Assembly (NCBI GenBank): GCA_021847605.1
Contig: JAJZQN010000023.1
Coordinates: 1 to 60,502 of the forward strand
Origin: Pseudomonadota bacterium
GTDB taxonomy: Bacteria; Pseudomonadota; Alphaproteobacteria; Sphingomonadales; Sphingomonadaceae
Length of the DNA: 60,502 bases
Direction: 5' to 3'
Translations under genes and position numbers: made by a program
Notes under the pieces: generated by a model
The model's input: the letters and a program-made list of their open reading frames with translations, nothing else
What the model was told of the DNA's origin: nothing
Databases searched by the model: none
Part shown: piece after piece, positions 36,084 to 45,621 of the stretch
Layout of the letters: the number at the start of each line of letters is the position of its first letter
How positions within the stretch are numbered: the stretch's first letter is position 1

Positions 36084-37061
36084 TCAGGGCTTGAGAAGAA
36101 CCTTGCCTGCTTTGCCCGCTGTCAGCGATGCGCGAACGGCGTCAGCGACCTGATCCAGCCCGAATACCGCCCCTGCCGGCAGTTTCAGCTCGCCACTGGC
36201 GACGAGGCGGATAAGTTCTCCAAGCAGCCGGCGCTTGGCTTCGGCGGGCATGGCGGCACTCACCTTGGAGCCCCAGAAGCCCTTCACGACGGCCTGTTTG
36301 AAAATAAGATTGCCAGAGGAAATCTGCATCGGCTCTCCGGCCATGGTGCCGAAGGACACCAGCAGCCCATCCTCACCCAGAAGCGACAGGAGTTCAGCGC
36401 TGGCCTGTCCGCCGATCGAATCCACAGCCGCGCGTATCGGCGCATCGCCGGTGATCGCACGCACCCGATCCTGCCAACCATCGGTCGCAGTCGAGACGGC
36501 ATTGGCGATGCCGAGAGCCGCCAGCTCTTCCACGCCGGCATCGCGGCGCACGAGATTGACGATATGCACACCGCGCGCGGCCGCCAGCATTGCCAGCGTT
36601 TTGCCGACCGCGCCACTGGCGGTGTTCTGGATCACCCAGTCGCCACTTGCCACTTCGAGGAAGTCCAGAAGAGTGATCGCGCTGAACGGCATGGCGATAA
36701 GCTGCGCCGCCGCCTCATCGGAGATCGAATCCGGGACAGGGACCAACCCGGCAGCGGGCGCGAGGAAATATTCAGCCCATGAGCCATGAACCGAGGCGAC
36801 CGAGACGCGCTGACCGATGGTGATGCCGGTCACGCCTTCACCGAGCGCATCGACCGTACCGACGGCTTCCGAACCGCCAATAGCGGGCAGTTCAGGCTTG
36901 TAGCCGTAGCTGCCGCGCACGGTCCAAAGATCGTGATTGTGGATCGGCGAAAGGATCGTCTTGATCCGCACCTGGCCCGGGCCGGGTTCGGGAACCGGGC
37001 TTTCTTCCAAAGCGAGAACGTCGGCCGGTTCGCCGAATGTGGTGTGAATGGCGCTACGCAT
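36084..37061 (-). CDS. Zinc-binding dehydrogenase family / quinone reductase-like protein
   Basis: A 325-residue medium-chain reductase: SPIHNHDLWTVRGSYGYKPELPAIGGSEAVGTVDALGEGV in the GroES-like half and NTASGAVGKTLAMLAAARG as the nucleotide-binding stretch. It lacks the zinc ligands and resembles the enoyl reductase (MECR)-like branch. It is the third gene of a TetR - Ohr - reductase operon, starting 10 bases after ohr, so it probably reduces reactive electrophiles formed from peroxides. Confidence 0.82.
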   Translation of the reverse strand: MRSAIHTTFGEPADVLALEESPVPEPGPGQVRIKTILSPIHNHDLWTVRGSYGYKPELPAIGGSEAVGTVDALGEGVTGITIGQRVSVASVHGSWAEYFLAPAAGLVPVPDSISDEAAAQLIAMPFSAITLLDFLEVASGDWVIQNTASGAVGKTLAMLAAARGVHIVNLVRRDAGVEELAALGIANAVSTATDGWQDRVRAITGDAPIRAAVDSIGGQASAELLSLLGEDGLLVSFGTMAGEPMQISSGNLIFKQAVVKGFWGSKVSAAMPAEAKRRLLGELIRLVASGELKLPAGAVFGLDQVADAVRASLTAGKAGKVLLKP

Positions 37062-37070
37062 GACGCCTCC

Positions 37071-37481
37071 TTAAACCGTGATGACGTGCAGGCGCACGTC
37101 GATGTTGTTGCGTGTGGCGTTGGAATAGGGGCAGGCCCGATGCGTCGCCTCGACCAGTTCCTGCGCGGCGGCCTCATCGAGACCCGCGATTTCCACATGA
37201 ATGTCGATGTCCAGCTTGAAGCCGCCCTCAGGCGTCTGCCCGATTCCGACCTCCGCGGACGTTTTGCTACCCATCAGCGCCAGCTTTTTCTGCTGGGCGA
37301 CATGGTTGAGCGCACTGTCGAAACAAGCTGCATACCCCATCGCGAACAGCTGCTCCGGGTTGGCGCCCGGCTTGCCGGAGTTCGGCATGGCGAGATCGAG
37401 GCCGAGGCTGCCGTCGTCGAGCGCCGTGTGGCCTGAACGGCCACCGGTCGCCGTTGCGCGGGTCTTGTAGAAAATTTTCAT
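37071..37481 (-). CDS. ohr: Organic hydroperoxide resistance protein
   Basis: A 136-residue OsmC/Ohr-family thiol peroxidase. Both catalytic cysteines are present in GYAACFDSAL and HRACPYSNATR, and the N-terminal segment (KTRATATGGRSGHTALDDGSLGLDLAMP) is typical for the Ohr branch. It reduces organic hydroperoxides with lipoylated proteins as reductant. It starts 13 bases after the TetR stop and is unusual in being tied to a TetR rather than the MarR-type OhrR. Confidence 0.93.
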   Translation of the reverse strand: MKIFYKTRATATGGRSGHTALDDGSLGLDLAMPNSGKPGANPEQLFAMGYAACFDSALNHVAQQKKLALMGSKTSAEVGIGQTPEGGFKLDIDIHVEIAGLDEAAAQELVEATHRACPYSNATRNNIDVRLHVITV

Positions 37482-37494
37482 TCTTCGGTTCCTT

Positions 37495-38124
37495 TCACGG
37501 ATGGTTGGATTGCGGCGTGCAGACCAGAATCTGCTCGGTGGCGATCATCGCCCGTTGCATCGGCGCACGAGAACGGGTGAGTTTGGCGAGCAGCGCAGCG
37601 CCAAGCCACATCTGGTAGAGAACCTGCGCCAGCGCGGACGGCTCCGCCCCCGGTGGAAGCGATCCGTCCTCGCGCGCCTCGGCGATCATGGAGGCGATGC
37701 GTTGCAGCAATCGTGCGACGCCATCGCTCAGAACGGCCCGCATGGCCTCCGACAGGTCCGCGACTTCGGCGGACAGTTTGACGGCGAGGCAATCCTCGGC
37801 CCAGCCGTCTCCGGCTTGATCACCTTCCCCGGGATCATCGAGCCACGCTCGCCAATAGCGCATCAACCGCTCGCGACCGCTTATGGCTTCCGCGGATAAC
37901 AGCGAGTCCAGTTTCTTGCCGTAACCGTCCACGTAATCACGAAGAAGTGCGCAGCCGAACGCCTCCTTGGACGGGAAATAATGATAGAAAGACCCCTTCG
38001 GCACGCCGGAAACCTTCAAGATTTCCTGAAGGCCGAGCGCGGAGAAGCCCTTGCTCAACACAAGGCTGTAGCCCGTGTCGAGGATGTTTTGCCGGGTCGC
38101 TTCTGCTTTGGGTGTCAAATTCAT
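37495..38124 (-). CDS. TetR-family regulator of the ohr operon (NemR/AcuR-like)
   Basis: A 209-residue TetR protein with the helix-turn-helix LQEILKVSGVPKGSFYHYFPSKEAFGCALL and a C-terminal domain carrying the single Cys of WAEDCLAVKLSAEVADLSEAM, as in the NemR/AcuR group that senses electrophiles through cysteine. The operator-like TAGAC-N5-GTCTA just upstream is close to the NemR box. An ATG at 38133 would add three residues. It probably represses itself, ohr and the reductase. Confidence 0.87.
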   Translation of the reverse strand: MNLTPKAEATRQNILDTGYSLVLSKGFSALGLQEILKVSGVPKGSFYHYFPSKEAFGCALLRDYVDGYGKKLDSLLSAEAISGRERLMRYWRAWLDDPGEGDQAGDGWAEDCLAVKLSAEVADLSEAMRAVLSDGVARLLQRIASMIAEAREDGSLPPGAEPSALAQVLYQMWLGAALLAKLTRSRAPMQRAMIATEQILVCTPQSNHP

Positions 38125-38145
38125 GATCAGCATATATAACGAATA

Positions 38146-38162
38146 ATAGACCAGTCGTCTAT
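38146..38162. promoter_or_regulatory. NemR-like TetR operator
   Basis: ATAGAC-CAGTC-GTCTAT is a 17-bp inverted repeat with perfect 6-base arms, starting 22 bases before the TetR ATG at 38124. It resembles the TAGACC/GGTCTA boxes of NemR-type regulators. Confidence 0.65.
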
Positions 38163-38189
38163 ATGGCTATGGCGTCACCACCTACGCGG

Positions 38190-39080
38190 GCTCATCGGCA
38201 TAGCCAATGGGAGGCATATATGAGCAACGTCGGGCGGCTCGCCGACAATATCGGCAACTTCAGCGCTGGCCGGCGCGGAGCGCCCTGCGTGGCGCAGCGA
38301 TGCTTCAAGGCATCGTGGTCTGCGGGATATGCGGACACCGCATGGGTCTTCACTCACTCTGCCCATAAGAAGACCCCCGTCTATCACTGCATCGATAGCG
38401 AGCAGAGCGGGCACTGCCAGAATGTGCGCGCAAACCAGGTTGATGCAGAGGTCGAGCGGCTGTTGATCGAAGCTCTGCAACCCGATCGCATCGACCTTGC
38501 GCTTGCGGCTCATGAACAGATGAACGGCGAAAACCGGCTGCTGGAACGTCAATGGGCGCTGAATCGGGAGAAGGCGCATTACGAAGCGGAGCGTGCACGC
38601 CGACAATATGATGCCGTGGAGTCGGAAAAGCGGCTCGTCGCACGTTCGCTGGAAACGTTGTGGGAAGAGAAAATACGCGAAGCCGACGCGTCTAACAGGA
38701 TTACGCGCGGTGGCATGTCGAGCAGGTTAACGCCCTGGCCGCCGCCGCGCGAACGCGTATCCTGACCATTGCCGACCCTGTTGCCCGCGTTCTCGAAGCG
38801 GGCTGGCATCGACGAACGCAAAGAGATGATGCGGCTCGTGATCGACAGCGTGACGGTCGACAAGAGCCGTGCGCAAGGCCGTATCTGGTTCGCGATCCTG
38901 TGGCAGACCGGCGCGCGAACAGAGCATGTGATCATCCGCAATACCGCCAACTATGACGATCTGGCTCACTTCGCACGCATCGAGGAGATGGTGCGAACGC
39001 TCAATGCTGTGGGATCACTCGACCGTCAGATCGCGGACGCCCTGACAGCCGAGGGCATCATGAGAAGATCGGCGCTCTGA
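38190..39080 (+). pseudogene. Large serine recombinase, decayed C-terminal two thirds
   Basis: Pieces in different frames line up with the DUF4368/zinc-ribbon and coiled-coil part of large serine recombinases. In order these are RLADNIGNFSAGRRGA, then MLQGIVVCGICGHRMGLHSL, VYHCIDSEQSGHCQNVRANQ and RARRQYDAVESEKRLVARSLE. They are followed by DYARWHVEQVNALAAAARTR and ERKEMMRLVIDSVTVDKSRA to EGIMR. At least four frame changes are needed. The catalytic N-terminal resolvase domain is absent. Confidence 0.75.
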
Positions 39081-39163
39081 TCTATGCCAACCTCTTCGAC
39101 AACGAGGGCGAAGACACCTTCTCGCTGATCTGGTCCCGCCCCAACGGCAGGCGCGCCGACTAA
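39065..39163 (+). pseudogene. DUF736 protein, C-terminal tail only
   Basis: The frame reads EKIGALIYANLFDNEGEDTF then SLIWSRPNGRRAD and a TAA at 39161. This is the ending of DUF736 proteins, which are common on plasmids and integrative conjugative elements of alphaproteobacteria. The first 60 or so residues are replaced by recombinase remnant DNA. Confidence 0.7.
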
Positions 39164-39206
39164 GACCCCACGCAAGACCCCGCCACAAGGTCGGGGCCTC
39201 GGTCCG

Positions 39207-41696
39207 TCATGCCTTCACTGTCCGGAGCCGCAGCGAATTGCCGATGACGCTGACGGACGACAGCGCCATCGCGGCAGCAGCGATGATCGGCGACAGCAGC
39301 AGCCCAAACGTGGGATAGAGCGCACCGGCCGCAATCGGTACGCCTGCCGCATTGTAGATGAACGCGAAGGCGAGGTTCTGGCGGATGTTGGCCATCGTCG
39401 CCTGCGACAGGCGTCGCGCGCGGACAATGCCGGTGAGATCGCCCTTGAGCAGCGTCACGCCCGCACTTTCGATCGCAACGTCGGTCCCCGATCCCATGGC
39501 GATACCAACATCGGCGGCGGCAAGCGCCGGCGCGTCATTTACGCCGTCACCCGCCATCGCCACCACCTTGCCCTGCGCCTTCAGGCGCTCGACGACCGCG
39601 GCTTTCTGGTCCGGCAGCACATCGGCCTCGACCTCATCGATGCCGAGCTTTCTCGCAACGGCTTCGGCTGTGGTGCGATTGTCACCGGTCAGCATGACGA
39701 TGCGGATGCCTTCCGCATGCAGGGCCTTCAGTGCCTCAGGCGTGGTCGCCTTGATCGTGTCGGCGATGGCGAAGATGCCGCCGATGGCTTTATCGATGCC
39801 GATATAGATGGCGGTTGCGCCGTCGCGGCGTAGCTCATCGGCCTGTGCCGCGAGCGGCGCTGTATCAACCCCATGTTCGGCGAGGAAGGTGGTGCTGCCG
39901 AGCACCACATGCCGGCCCTCGACACGACCGATCGCCCCCTTGCCGGTCGGCGAGTCGAAGTCGGCGACATCGGGGATGGTGATCTTTCGCTCGTCGGCAG
40001 CCGCCACGATCGCCCGCGCAAGCGGATGCTCGGACGCCTTCTCCACGCCGGCTGCAAGCCGCAGGATGGTCTCCTCGACAAATCGCGGGGCCACGACGAT
40101 CCGGGTCACCGCCGGCTTTCCTTGCGTAAGCGTCCCGGTTTTGTCGACCACCAGAGTATCGATCTTCTCCATCCGCTCGAGCGCCTCCGCGTTCTTGATC
40201 AGAACGCCGGCGGCCGCCCCCTTGCCGATACCCACCATGATCGACATCGGCGTCGCGAGCCCGAGCGCGCAGGGGCAGGCAATGATCAGCACGGAAACGG
40301 CCGCGATCAGGCCATGCGCCAGCCGCGGCTCCGGCCCCCATACACCCCAGGCCGCGAAGGCGAGCAGCGCGACGGCGATGACGACCGGCACGAACCAGCC
40401 CGACACCTGATCAGCCATGCGCTGGATCGGCGCGCGCGAGCGCTGGGCATCCGCGACCATCTGGAGAATGCGGGCGAGCATGGTGTCGCGCCCGACTTTT
40501 TCAGCCCGGATGACGAGCGCGCCGGTCTGGTTCAGCGTACCTCCTACGACCGCTTCGCCGACTACACGCGTCACCGGCATGGATTCGCCGGTCACCATCG
40601 ATTCATCGATCGATGAGCGACCCTGCTCGACCACGCCGTCAACCGGCACGGTTTCACCGGGCCGGACCCTGAGCCGATCACCGATGACGACGGCTTCGAC
40701 AGGAATATCCTCTTCAGCATCGTTCCGCCCGATCCGCCGGGCGGTTTTCGGCGCGAGATTGAGAAGCGCGCGGATTGCGCCGGAGGTCTGCTCCCGGGCG
40801 CGCAGTTCCATGACCTGACCGAGCAGCACCAGCACGGTGATCACGGCCGCGGCCTCATAGTAGACCGCGACCGTGCCATCGGCGCCTCGGAAAGCCTGCG
40901 GGTAGAGCTGCGGCGCGAATGTCGCGACGATGCTGTAGCCCCAGGCGACCCCGGTGCCCATCGCGATCAGCGTGAACATGTTGAGGCTGCGGTTGACGAT
41001 CGACGCCCAGCCACGTTCGAAGAACGGCCATCCGGCCCACAGGACCACCGGCGTCGCCAGCGCGAACTGGATCCAGATCGAGATGCGCATCGGCACCAAA
41101 TGGTGCAGCGCCGGGATCAGGTGACCGCCCATCTCCAGCAGGAACACGGGCAAGGCGAGCACGAGGCCGATCCAGAAGCGTCGGGTCATATCGGCGAGTT
41201 CGGGGCTTGATCCGGCATCCGCCGCCGCGATCAGCGGCTCCAGCGCCATGCCGCAGATCGGGCAACTACCCGGCGCATCCCGGCGGATTTCCGGATGCAT
41301 CGGGCATGTCCAGATCGTCCCTTCCGTTGCGGTTGCCGTTACTGCCGCAACGTGGTGATGCTCATGGGTATCAGGTCCATGCGTGTGGCTATGGTGGGAA
41401 TGATCGCCATGGGCGGCAGCACCCTCATGGTGATGTGCAGCATGCGCTGCCAGTGCCGCATAATGCACGGGGTCGGCGTCGAACTTCGCCTTGCAGCCGG
41501 CCGAGCAGAAGACGTAGCGCTCGCCTTCATACTCAGCATTGTGAGCGGTCCTGGCGGGATCGACCACCATGCCGCAGACCGGATCATGGTCGACGTGACC
41601 GGACGGCGTTTCGCCGTCCGGCTCATGATGGTGATGATGGCCGTGCGCCCCAGTCACCTCGGCGGCGCGTTCGCTCTTCTGATCGTCGTCGGCCAT
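39207..41696 (-). CDS. Copper-type P1B ATPase with YHS and heavy-metal-binding domains
   Basis: An 829-residue heavy-metal ATPase. The N-terminus holds His clusters, a YHS domain (about 36-85, [25 protein letters not shown]), another His-rich stretch and a metal-binding domain (about 128-155, [26 protein letters not shown]). Then come eight membrane helices with the CPC metal site, the TGES actuator loop, [11 protein letters not shown] phosphorylation site, the HP dipeptide (SEHPLA) and the [10 protein letters not shown] hinge. It should export Cu(I)/Ag(I) from the cytosol. No CueR, CopZ or multicopper oxidase gene is adjacent. Confidence 0.93.
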   Translation of the reverse strand: MADDDQKSERAAEVTGAHGHHHHHEPDGETPSGHVDHDPVCGMVVDPARTAHNAEYEGERYVFCSAGCKAKFDADPVHYAALAAHAAHHHEGAAAHGDHSHHSHTHGPDTHEHHHVAAVTATATEGTIWTCPMHPEIRRDAPGSCPICGMALEPLIAAADAGSSPELADMTRRFWIGLVLALPVFLLEMGGHLIPALHHLVPMRISIWIQFALATPVVLWAGWPFFERGWASIVNRSLNMFTLIAMGTGVAWGYSIVATFAPQLYPQAFRGADGTVAVYYEAAAVITVLVLLGQVMELRAREQTSGAIRALLNLAPKTARRIGRNDAEEDIPVEAVVIGDRLRVRPGETVPVDGVVEQGRSSIDESMVTGESMPVTRVVGEAVVGGTLNQTGALVIRAEKVGRDTMLARILQMVADAQRSRAPIQRMADQVSGWFVPVVIAVALLAFAAWGVWGPEPRLAHGLIAAVSVLIIACPCALGLATPMSIMVGIGKGAAAGVLIKNAEALERMEKIDTLVVDKTGTLTQGKPAVTRIVVAPRFVEETILRLAAGVEKASEHPLARAIVAAADERKITIPDVADFDSPTGKGAIGRVEGRHVVLGSTTFLAEHGVDTAPLAAQADELRRDGATAIYIGIDKAIGGIFAIADTIKATTPEALKALHAEGIRIVMLTGDNRTTAEAVARKLGIDEVEADVLPDQKAAVVERLKAQGKVVAMAGDGVNDAPALAAADVGIAMGSGTDVAIESAGVTLLKGDLTGIVRARRLSQATMANIRQNLAFAFIYNAAGVPIAAGALYPTFGLLLSPIIAAAAMALSSVSVIGNSLRLRTVKA

Positions 41697-41737
41697 TCAT
41701 CACCTTTCGCACGCCCCGCGGGCCTATTGGTTTGCCT

Positions 41738-43504
41738 TCACTCCTCGATCAGATGGAACTCTTCGAGCAGCTTGGCGATCTCGGTGCCTTCGAGCTTCTT
41801 CATCAGCAGCTTGCGCAGAAAGGCCGGTCCGGGAAGGTCGATACCCTTGCCGTCCCTCAGCGGACCGATCGCCGCCAACAGCGTACGGATGTCATAGGTC
41901 GAGTTGAAGACCTCCGGCACACCGCGCTCGACATTCATCAGCGTATAGACGGCCTCCATCGGGGTTCTCACCGAATATTCCGTGGTGAAGATGCAGTCCC
42001 GCTGCTTCGATTCCGCGAACTGGCCGATGAAGGCGAAGTTGACCGCGCCCTCCGGCACCACGTCCGGCCGGTCACCCGCCTGGCGCGGCATGAAGAAGGC
42101 GGTGATATAGGGCATCATCGTGGGCACGGTGCTGGCGCCGGAGGCTGCGAGTTCCGGAATGTCCTCGACCGGTACACCCAGGTGATAGAGCCATTCCTGG
42201 GTGATCTCCTCGCCGGTGCATTCCTGCATCGGCTTCTTCACATAGTCGCCTGGCTTGTCGACGAAGAGCGCATAGAACCAGGCGATCATCTGGTCCTTGG
42301 GCTGCTTCTTGAAATGCGGCTGGCGATGAACCGTCCAGCTCAGCAGCCACGCCGAGTCCTTCACCGTGACGATACCCGCTGAGACGATCTTGCCGGTGAA
42401 GGGGTTGCGCTTGGTGATCTTCTCGACATAGGCCGGAATACGGGCATCGAGGGCGGTAATCGATGCCGAGGCCCATTTCGTTTCCGGGATATGGCCCCCG
42501 AATACATCGGGGCGACCGAAGGCCGGATCCTTGGCAGCTATCCGCCGCCACAGGTCCCAGGCCGGCGCCGGTCCCTCGTTCAGTTTCGCTGGCGTCTTGT
42601 GGTCGCCATTGTCCGAGTTCTCGGTCAGCGACCCGATCGTGATGAAGACGAGATCGTCTGGCCCGAGATCGACGCCGCCTTCGACGCCGCGCTCTTTCCA
42701 GTGAATGCGGGTCGCTTGCTTGCGGCCGGGCTGGATGTCGAAATCGACATCGGTGACCTCGACGCCGTAGCGGAACGTGACGCCGTGATCGGTCAGCCAC
42801 TTCACCAGCGGCAGGACCATCGATTCATACTGGTTGTAGCGGTTGAACTTGAGCGAGGAGAAGTCGGCGAGACTGCCGATATGATGGATGAAGCGGTGCA
42901 GGTAGAGCTTCATCTCCAGCGCGGAATGCCATTCCTCGAAGGCGAACATGGTGCGCCAGTAGAGCCAGAAATTGCTTTTGAGGAAGTCTTCGCCGAAGAC
43001 CTCGTTGATACGCTTGTTCTCCATCTCCTCGCGCGTCGCGAGGAAGACCGAGAGCAGGTCCTTCTGGGCCTTGTCGTTGAGCGTCAACAGCGCTTTGTCG
43101 GGCACGTCCTGGCCCTGGTTCTGCGTCGTACGCTGGAGCGAAAAGTTCGGATCGTCCTTGTTGAGCCGGTAGAATTCGTCGAGCACGCTGGCATCCTCGA
43201 TCTCCAGCGAGGGGATCGAGCGATAGAGGTCCCACAGGCACTCGAAATGCTCCTCCATCTCGCGGCCGCCGCGAATGACGAAGCCCTTTTCGGGCACGTC
43301 CAGACCATCGAGCGCGCCGCCGGGGATTTCCAGCTCTTCCAATATGGTGATGCGGTCGCCCGAAACGCCGCCGTCGCGGATCAGGAAGGCGGCGCCGGCG
43401 AGCCCCGCGAGGCCCGAGCCGACGAACCACGCCGTCTTTTTGTCGGCGCCTTCCGGCTTGCGTGGACGGACAAAGGCTTCATAGTTTCCACTGCTATAAT
43501 GCAT
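41738..43504 (-). CDS. ohyA: Oleate hydratase
   Basis: A 588-residue FAD-dependent fatty acid double-bond hydratase (MCRA family). The FAD motif is VGSGLAGLAGAAFLIRDGG (about 28-46), and the catalytic loop GGREM is at 79-83, followed by EEHFECLWDLYRSIPSLE. The C-terminal membrane-binding helices end the protein. It adds water to the cis-9 double bond of oleate to give 10-hydroxystearate. It is the last gene of a TetR - thioesterase - hydroxyacyl dehydrogenase operon, which suggests the hydroxy acids are further oxidised. Confidence 0.94.
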   Translation of the reverse strand: MHYSSGNYEAFVRPRKPEGADKKTAWFVGSGLAGLAGAAFLIRDGGVSGDRITILEELEIPGGALDGLDVPEKGFVIRGGREMEEHFECLWDLYRSIPSLEIEDASVLDEFYRLNKDDPNFSLQRTTQNQGQDVPDKALLTLNDKAQKDLLSVFLATREEMENKRINEVFGEDFLKSNFWLYWRTMFAFEEWHSALEMKLYLHRFIHHIGSLADFSSLKFNRYNQYESMVLPLVKWLTDHGVTFRYGVEVTDVDFDIQPGRKQATRIHWKERGVEGGVDLGPDDLVFITIGSLTENSDNGDHKTPAKLNEGPAPAWDLWRRIAAKDPAFGRPDVFGGHIPETKWASASITALDARIPAYVEKITKRNPFTGKIVSAGIVTVKDSAWLLSWTVHRQPHFKKQPKDQMIAWFYALFVDKPGDYVKKPMQECTGEEITQEWLYHLGVPVEDIPELAASGASTVPTMMPYITAFFMPRQAGDRPDVVPEGAVNFAFIGQFAESKQRDCIFTTEYSVRTPMEAVYTLMNVERGVPEVFNSTYDIRTLLAAIGPLRDGKGIDLPGPAFLRKLLMKKLEGTEIAKLLEEFHLIEE

Positions 43505-43531
43505 GGCAAACTCCTGTTTTTCTTGTTGGGA

Positions 43532-44395
43532 TCAGTCGGCGGGCTTGTAGCTGTAGAAGCCTTCGCCCGACGCGATGCCGAGCTTGCCCTTGTCGATGTA
43601 GTTTTCCTTCAGCCACGCGGCGAGCGACTGTGCGTGCTCATCACCGTGCGACAGGATGTTGTAGGGGGTGTTCAATCCGATGATGTCGTAGATCTGGAAC
43701 GGCCCCATCGGCGCGCCGGTGGCGATCCGCCAGACCTTGTCGACATCTTCCGGCTCGGCATAGCCGCCGGCAGCCAGATCGGTGGCCGCGTTCAGGAACG
43801 GCACCAGCAGGGAGTTGAGGACGTAGCCCGCTTTTTCCTTGCGCACCGGGATCGGCACCATGCCGATCGCGGAGGAGAAGGCGATCAGGGTATCGAACAC
43901 GGCCGGATCGGTGTCGTCCGTACCCATCACCTCGGCAGTGTTGAACTTCCAGATGCTGTTGGCGAAGTGCAGCGCCAGGAAACGGTCCGGGCGGCCGGTG
44001 AAGGCTTTGAGGTCGCTCGGCAGCAAAGTCGAGCTATTGGTGGCGAAGATCGTTCTGTCAGGCGCGAGCCCCGCCAGTTTCTCGTAGAGCGCCTGCTTGA
44101 TCTCGAGCACTTCCGGAACCGCTTCGATGACCAGATCGGCATTCGCAACCGCAGCCCCAAGATCGGCGGTGAGCGTGATGCGTCTCGAAGCTTCGGCTGC
44201 CTTGCCGTCAGCCGCACCCGTCACCTCTTTCACGTAGGTTTCTACAAGCGTTTCGAACCGATGCCTCGCCTGGTCGAGTGCTTCGTCGCTGATCTCATAA
44301 GCGGTAACGTCAAAGCCACTATAGGCGGCCTGGAAGGCGATCTGGCTGCCGAGGACACCGGTGCCTAGCACCGTCACTTTCAGGATGTCGCTCAT
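43532..44395 (-). CDS. 3-hydroxyacyl-CoA dehydrogenase, short form
   Basis: A 287-residue HCDH with an NAD-binding domain (VTVLGTGVLGSQIAFQAAYSGFDVTAYE; TNSSTLLPSDL; HFANSIWKFNTAEVM with the catalytic His) and a C-terminal HCDH domain (KEKAGYVLNSLLVPFLNAA). It lacks any hydratase or lyase domain. Its ATG overlaps the thioesterase stop. The HCDH plus 4HBT pair mirrors the two domains of L-carnitine dehydrogenases, but beside oleate hydratase it may oxidise hydroxy fatty acyl substrates. Confidence 0.88.
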   Translation of the reverse strand: MSDILKVTVLGTGVLGSQIAFQAAYSGFDVTAYEISDEALDQARHRFETLVETYVKEVTGAADGKAAEASRRITLTADLGAAVANADLVIEAVPEVLEIKQALYEKLAGLAPDRTIFATNSSTLLPSDLKAFTGRPDRFLALHFANSIWKFNTAEVMGTDDTDPAVFDTLIAFSSAIGMVPIPVRKEKAGYVLNSLLVPFLNAATDLAAGGYAEPEDVDKVWRIATGAPMGPFQIYDIIGLNTPYNILSHGDEHAQSLAAWLKENYIDKGKLGIASGEGFYSYKPAD

Positions 44396-44889
44396 TCATT
44401 CTCTTCCTTGCGTCGGGTTTCATAGAGAAACGGCGCAGCGACTTCGGCGGGCACGCGAACCAGCTTGCCGGTAGCTTTCTCGATGAGCACCCATTGCGAC
44501 AGGGCCGCGGCGAGCGTCTGACCGTTACTGTCTTTGAACTCGACGCACCGGGCGTATCTCGCTCCGCGCGGCTTCCCTTCGACCCAGGTTATGGCAAAGG
44601 TCTCTTCGCCCGCCCGGATATTGCCGCGGTAATCGACCTCGTGCCTGAGCACCATAGCAACATAGGTGTCGGCATCCCTCGGACGCGCGGCTGTCAGCCA
44701 GTGCGCCACCGACACATCCTGAATCCAGGTCACCCAGACCGCATTGTTGACATGGCCGAGTTCATCGATGTCTTCTTCGGTTGCCTGGAAACGGATATGG
44801 AAGCGCCGACGTTCGTCCACTTTTCCAGCCAAGGGCACGCCTGAAGCATCGCAGCCGATCCTGCGGCGTCCTTCGCCAGGAAGGCTCAT
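44392..44889 (-). CDS. Hot-dog thioesterase (4HBT-like)
   Basis: A 165-residue acyl-CoA thioesterase-like protein. RFQATEEDIDELGHVNNAVWVTWIQD is the 4HBT hallmark with the catalytic Asp position in DELGHVNN, followed by VDYRGNIRAGEETFAITW. The ATG at 44889 overlaps the TetR stop (ATGA), which fixes the start although the frame is open upstream. It probably releases free hydroxy or keto acids from CoA. Confidence 0.85.
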   Translation of the reverse strand: MSLPGEGRRRIGCDASGVPLAGKVDERRRFHIRFQATEEDIDELGHVNNAVWVTWIQDVSVAHWLTAARPRDADTYVAMVLRHEVDYRGNIRAGEETFAITWVEGKPRGARYARCVEFKDSNGQTLAAALSQWVLIEKATGKLVRVPAEVAAPFLYETRRKEENE

Positions 44890-45500
44890 GACCGGGTGGA
44901 TGGCGCATCGAGGCCTGCCATCGCGCGAAAGAAGCCGACAAGCATTTGCTCTCGGGGAATAGCGCCTTCGACATCGCCCTGGACCGCCAGTCCCATCCAC
45001 AGTGCATAGAGGCCGATCCCGGTCTGCAGCGGCGGCAAGGCAGGCCGAAGCGCAAAGCGCCGCGTCAGATCCGCCACAAGTTCTCCGAACAAATGGTGGC
45101 AGGCGGCCTTTCCTTCGCGATGCCGTTCAGCGAACGCGGGGTCCCGCCGCGCATGAAGCTGCAATTCGATCGAAAGCAGCGACCAATGCTGTTCGTCAGC
45201 CAGCTTAGCCAGCCGCGCCGCAAGCACTTGCAGAGTCGCCTCGATATCATCGCCGGAGCAGTGGGCGACCAGATCGCGCAGAAGCACGACCTCGTCCTGG
45301 ATATGAGCCTGCAGAATCTCGACCAGCAGATCGTCCTTGCTTGCAAAATTCGAATAGAAGGCCCCCTGCGAATGACCCGCTGCACTACAGATGTTGCGGA
45401 TCGACATGGCCGCCACCCCTTCTTCCACAATGGACGAATGTGCTGCGGCGAGCAGCTTATCCCGCGTCTGGCGCTGCGTTTCCTTTCGCGTGAGGCGCAT
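44886..45500 (-). CDS. TetR-family regulator of the oleate hydratase operon
   Basis: A 204-residue TetR protein with the helix-turn-helix AAMSIRNICSAAGHSQGAFYSNFASKDDLLVEIL and a C-terminal domain of the BetI-like type. It is the first gene of the operon leading to oleate hydratase and divergent from the catalase-like gene. An 18-bp perfect palindrome sits in the shared promoter region. A fatty acyl ligand is likely by context. Confidence 0.87.
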   Translation of the reverse strand: MRLTRKETQRQTRDKLLAAAHSSIVEEGVAAMSIRNICSAAGHSQGAFYSNFASKDDLLVEILQAHIQDEVVLLRDLVAHCSGDDIEATLQVLAARLAKLADEQHWSLLSIELQLHARRDPAFAERHREGKAACHHLFGELVADLTRRFALRPALPPLQTGIGLYALWMGLAVQGDVEGAIPREQMLVGFFRAMAGLDAPSTRS

Positions 45501-45568
45501 GAGCGATCGACCTCCAATTCAGCACGGCATGGAAACCTTTTACCCATGTCGGCGTTCACCGTAAAACC

Positions 45569-45586
45569 AGATATCACCTGATATCT
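45569..45586. promoter_or_regulatory. 18-bp perfect palindrome in the divergent ohyA/catalase-like promoter
   Basis: AGATATCA-CC-TGATATCT has perfect 8-base arms. It lies 36 bases before the catalase-like start and 69 bases before the tetR start, so one bound dimer could control both operons. A wider TTTTAC (45538-45543) / GTAAAA (45561-45566) repeat lies on the tetR side. Confidence 0.7.
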
Positions 45587-45621
45587 CGAATGCAACGAAA
45601 ATCCGGTTCGAAGGATCGCCC

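Noticed and set aside
39164..39206. CCCCG/CGGGG hairpin after the copper ATPase as an intrinsic terminator
   Set aside because: The stem is there, but no T tract follows it on the gene's strand, so termination is not supported.
42491..44368. 625-codon forward frame across oleate hydratase and the hydroxyacyl dehydrogenase
   Set aside because: Antisense shadow of two clearly recognised genes; the composition is rich in Arg/Asp/Gly without domain features.
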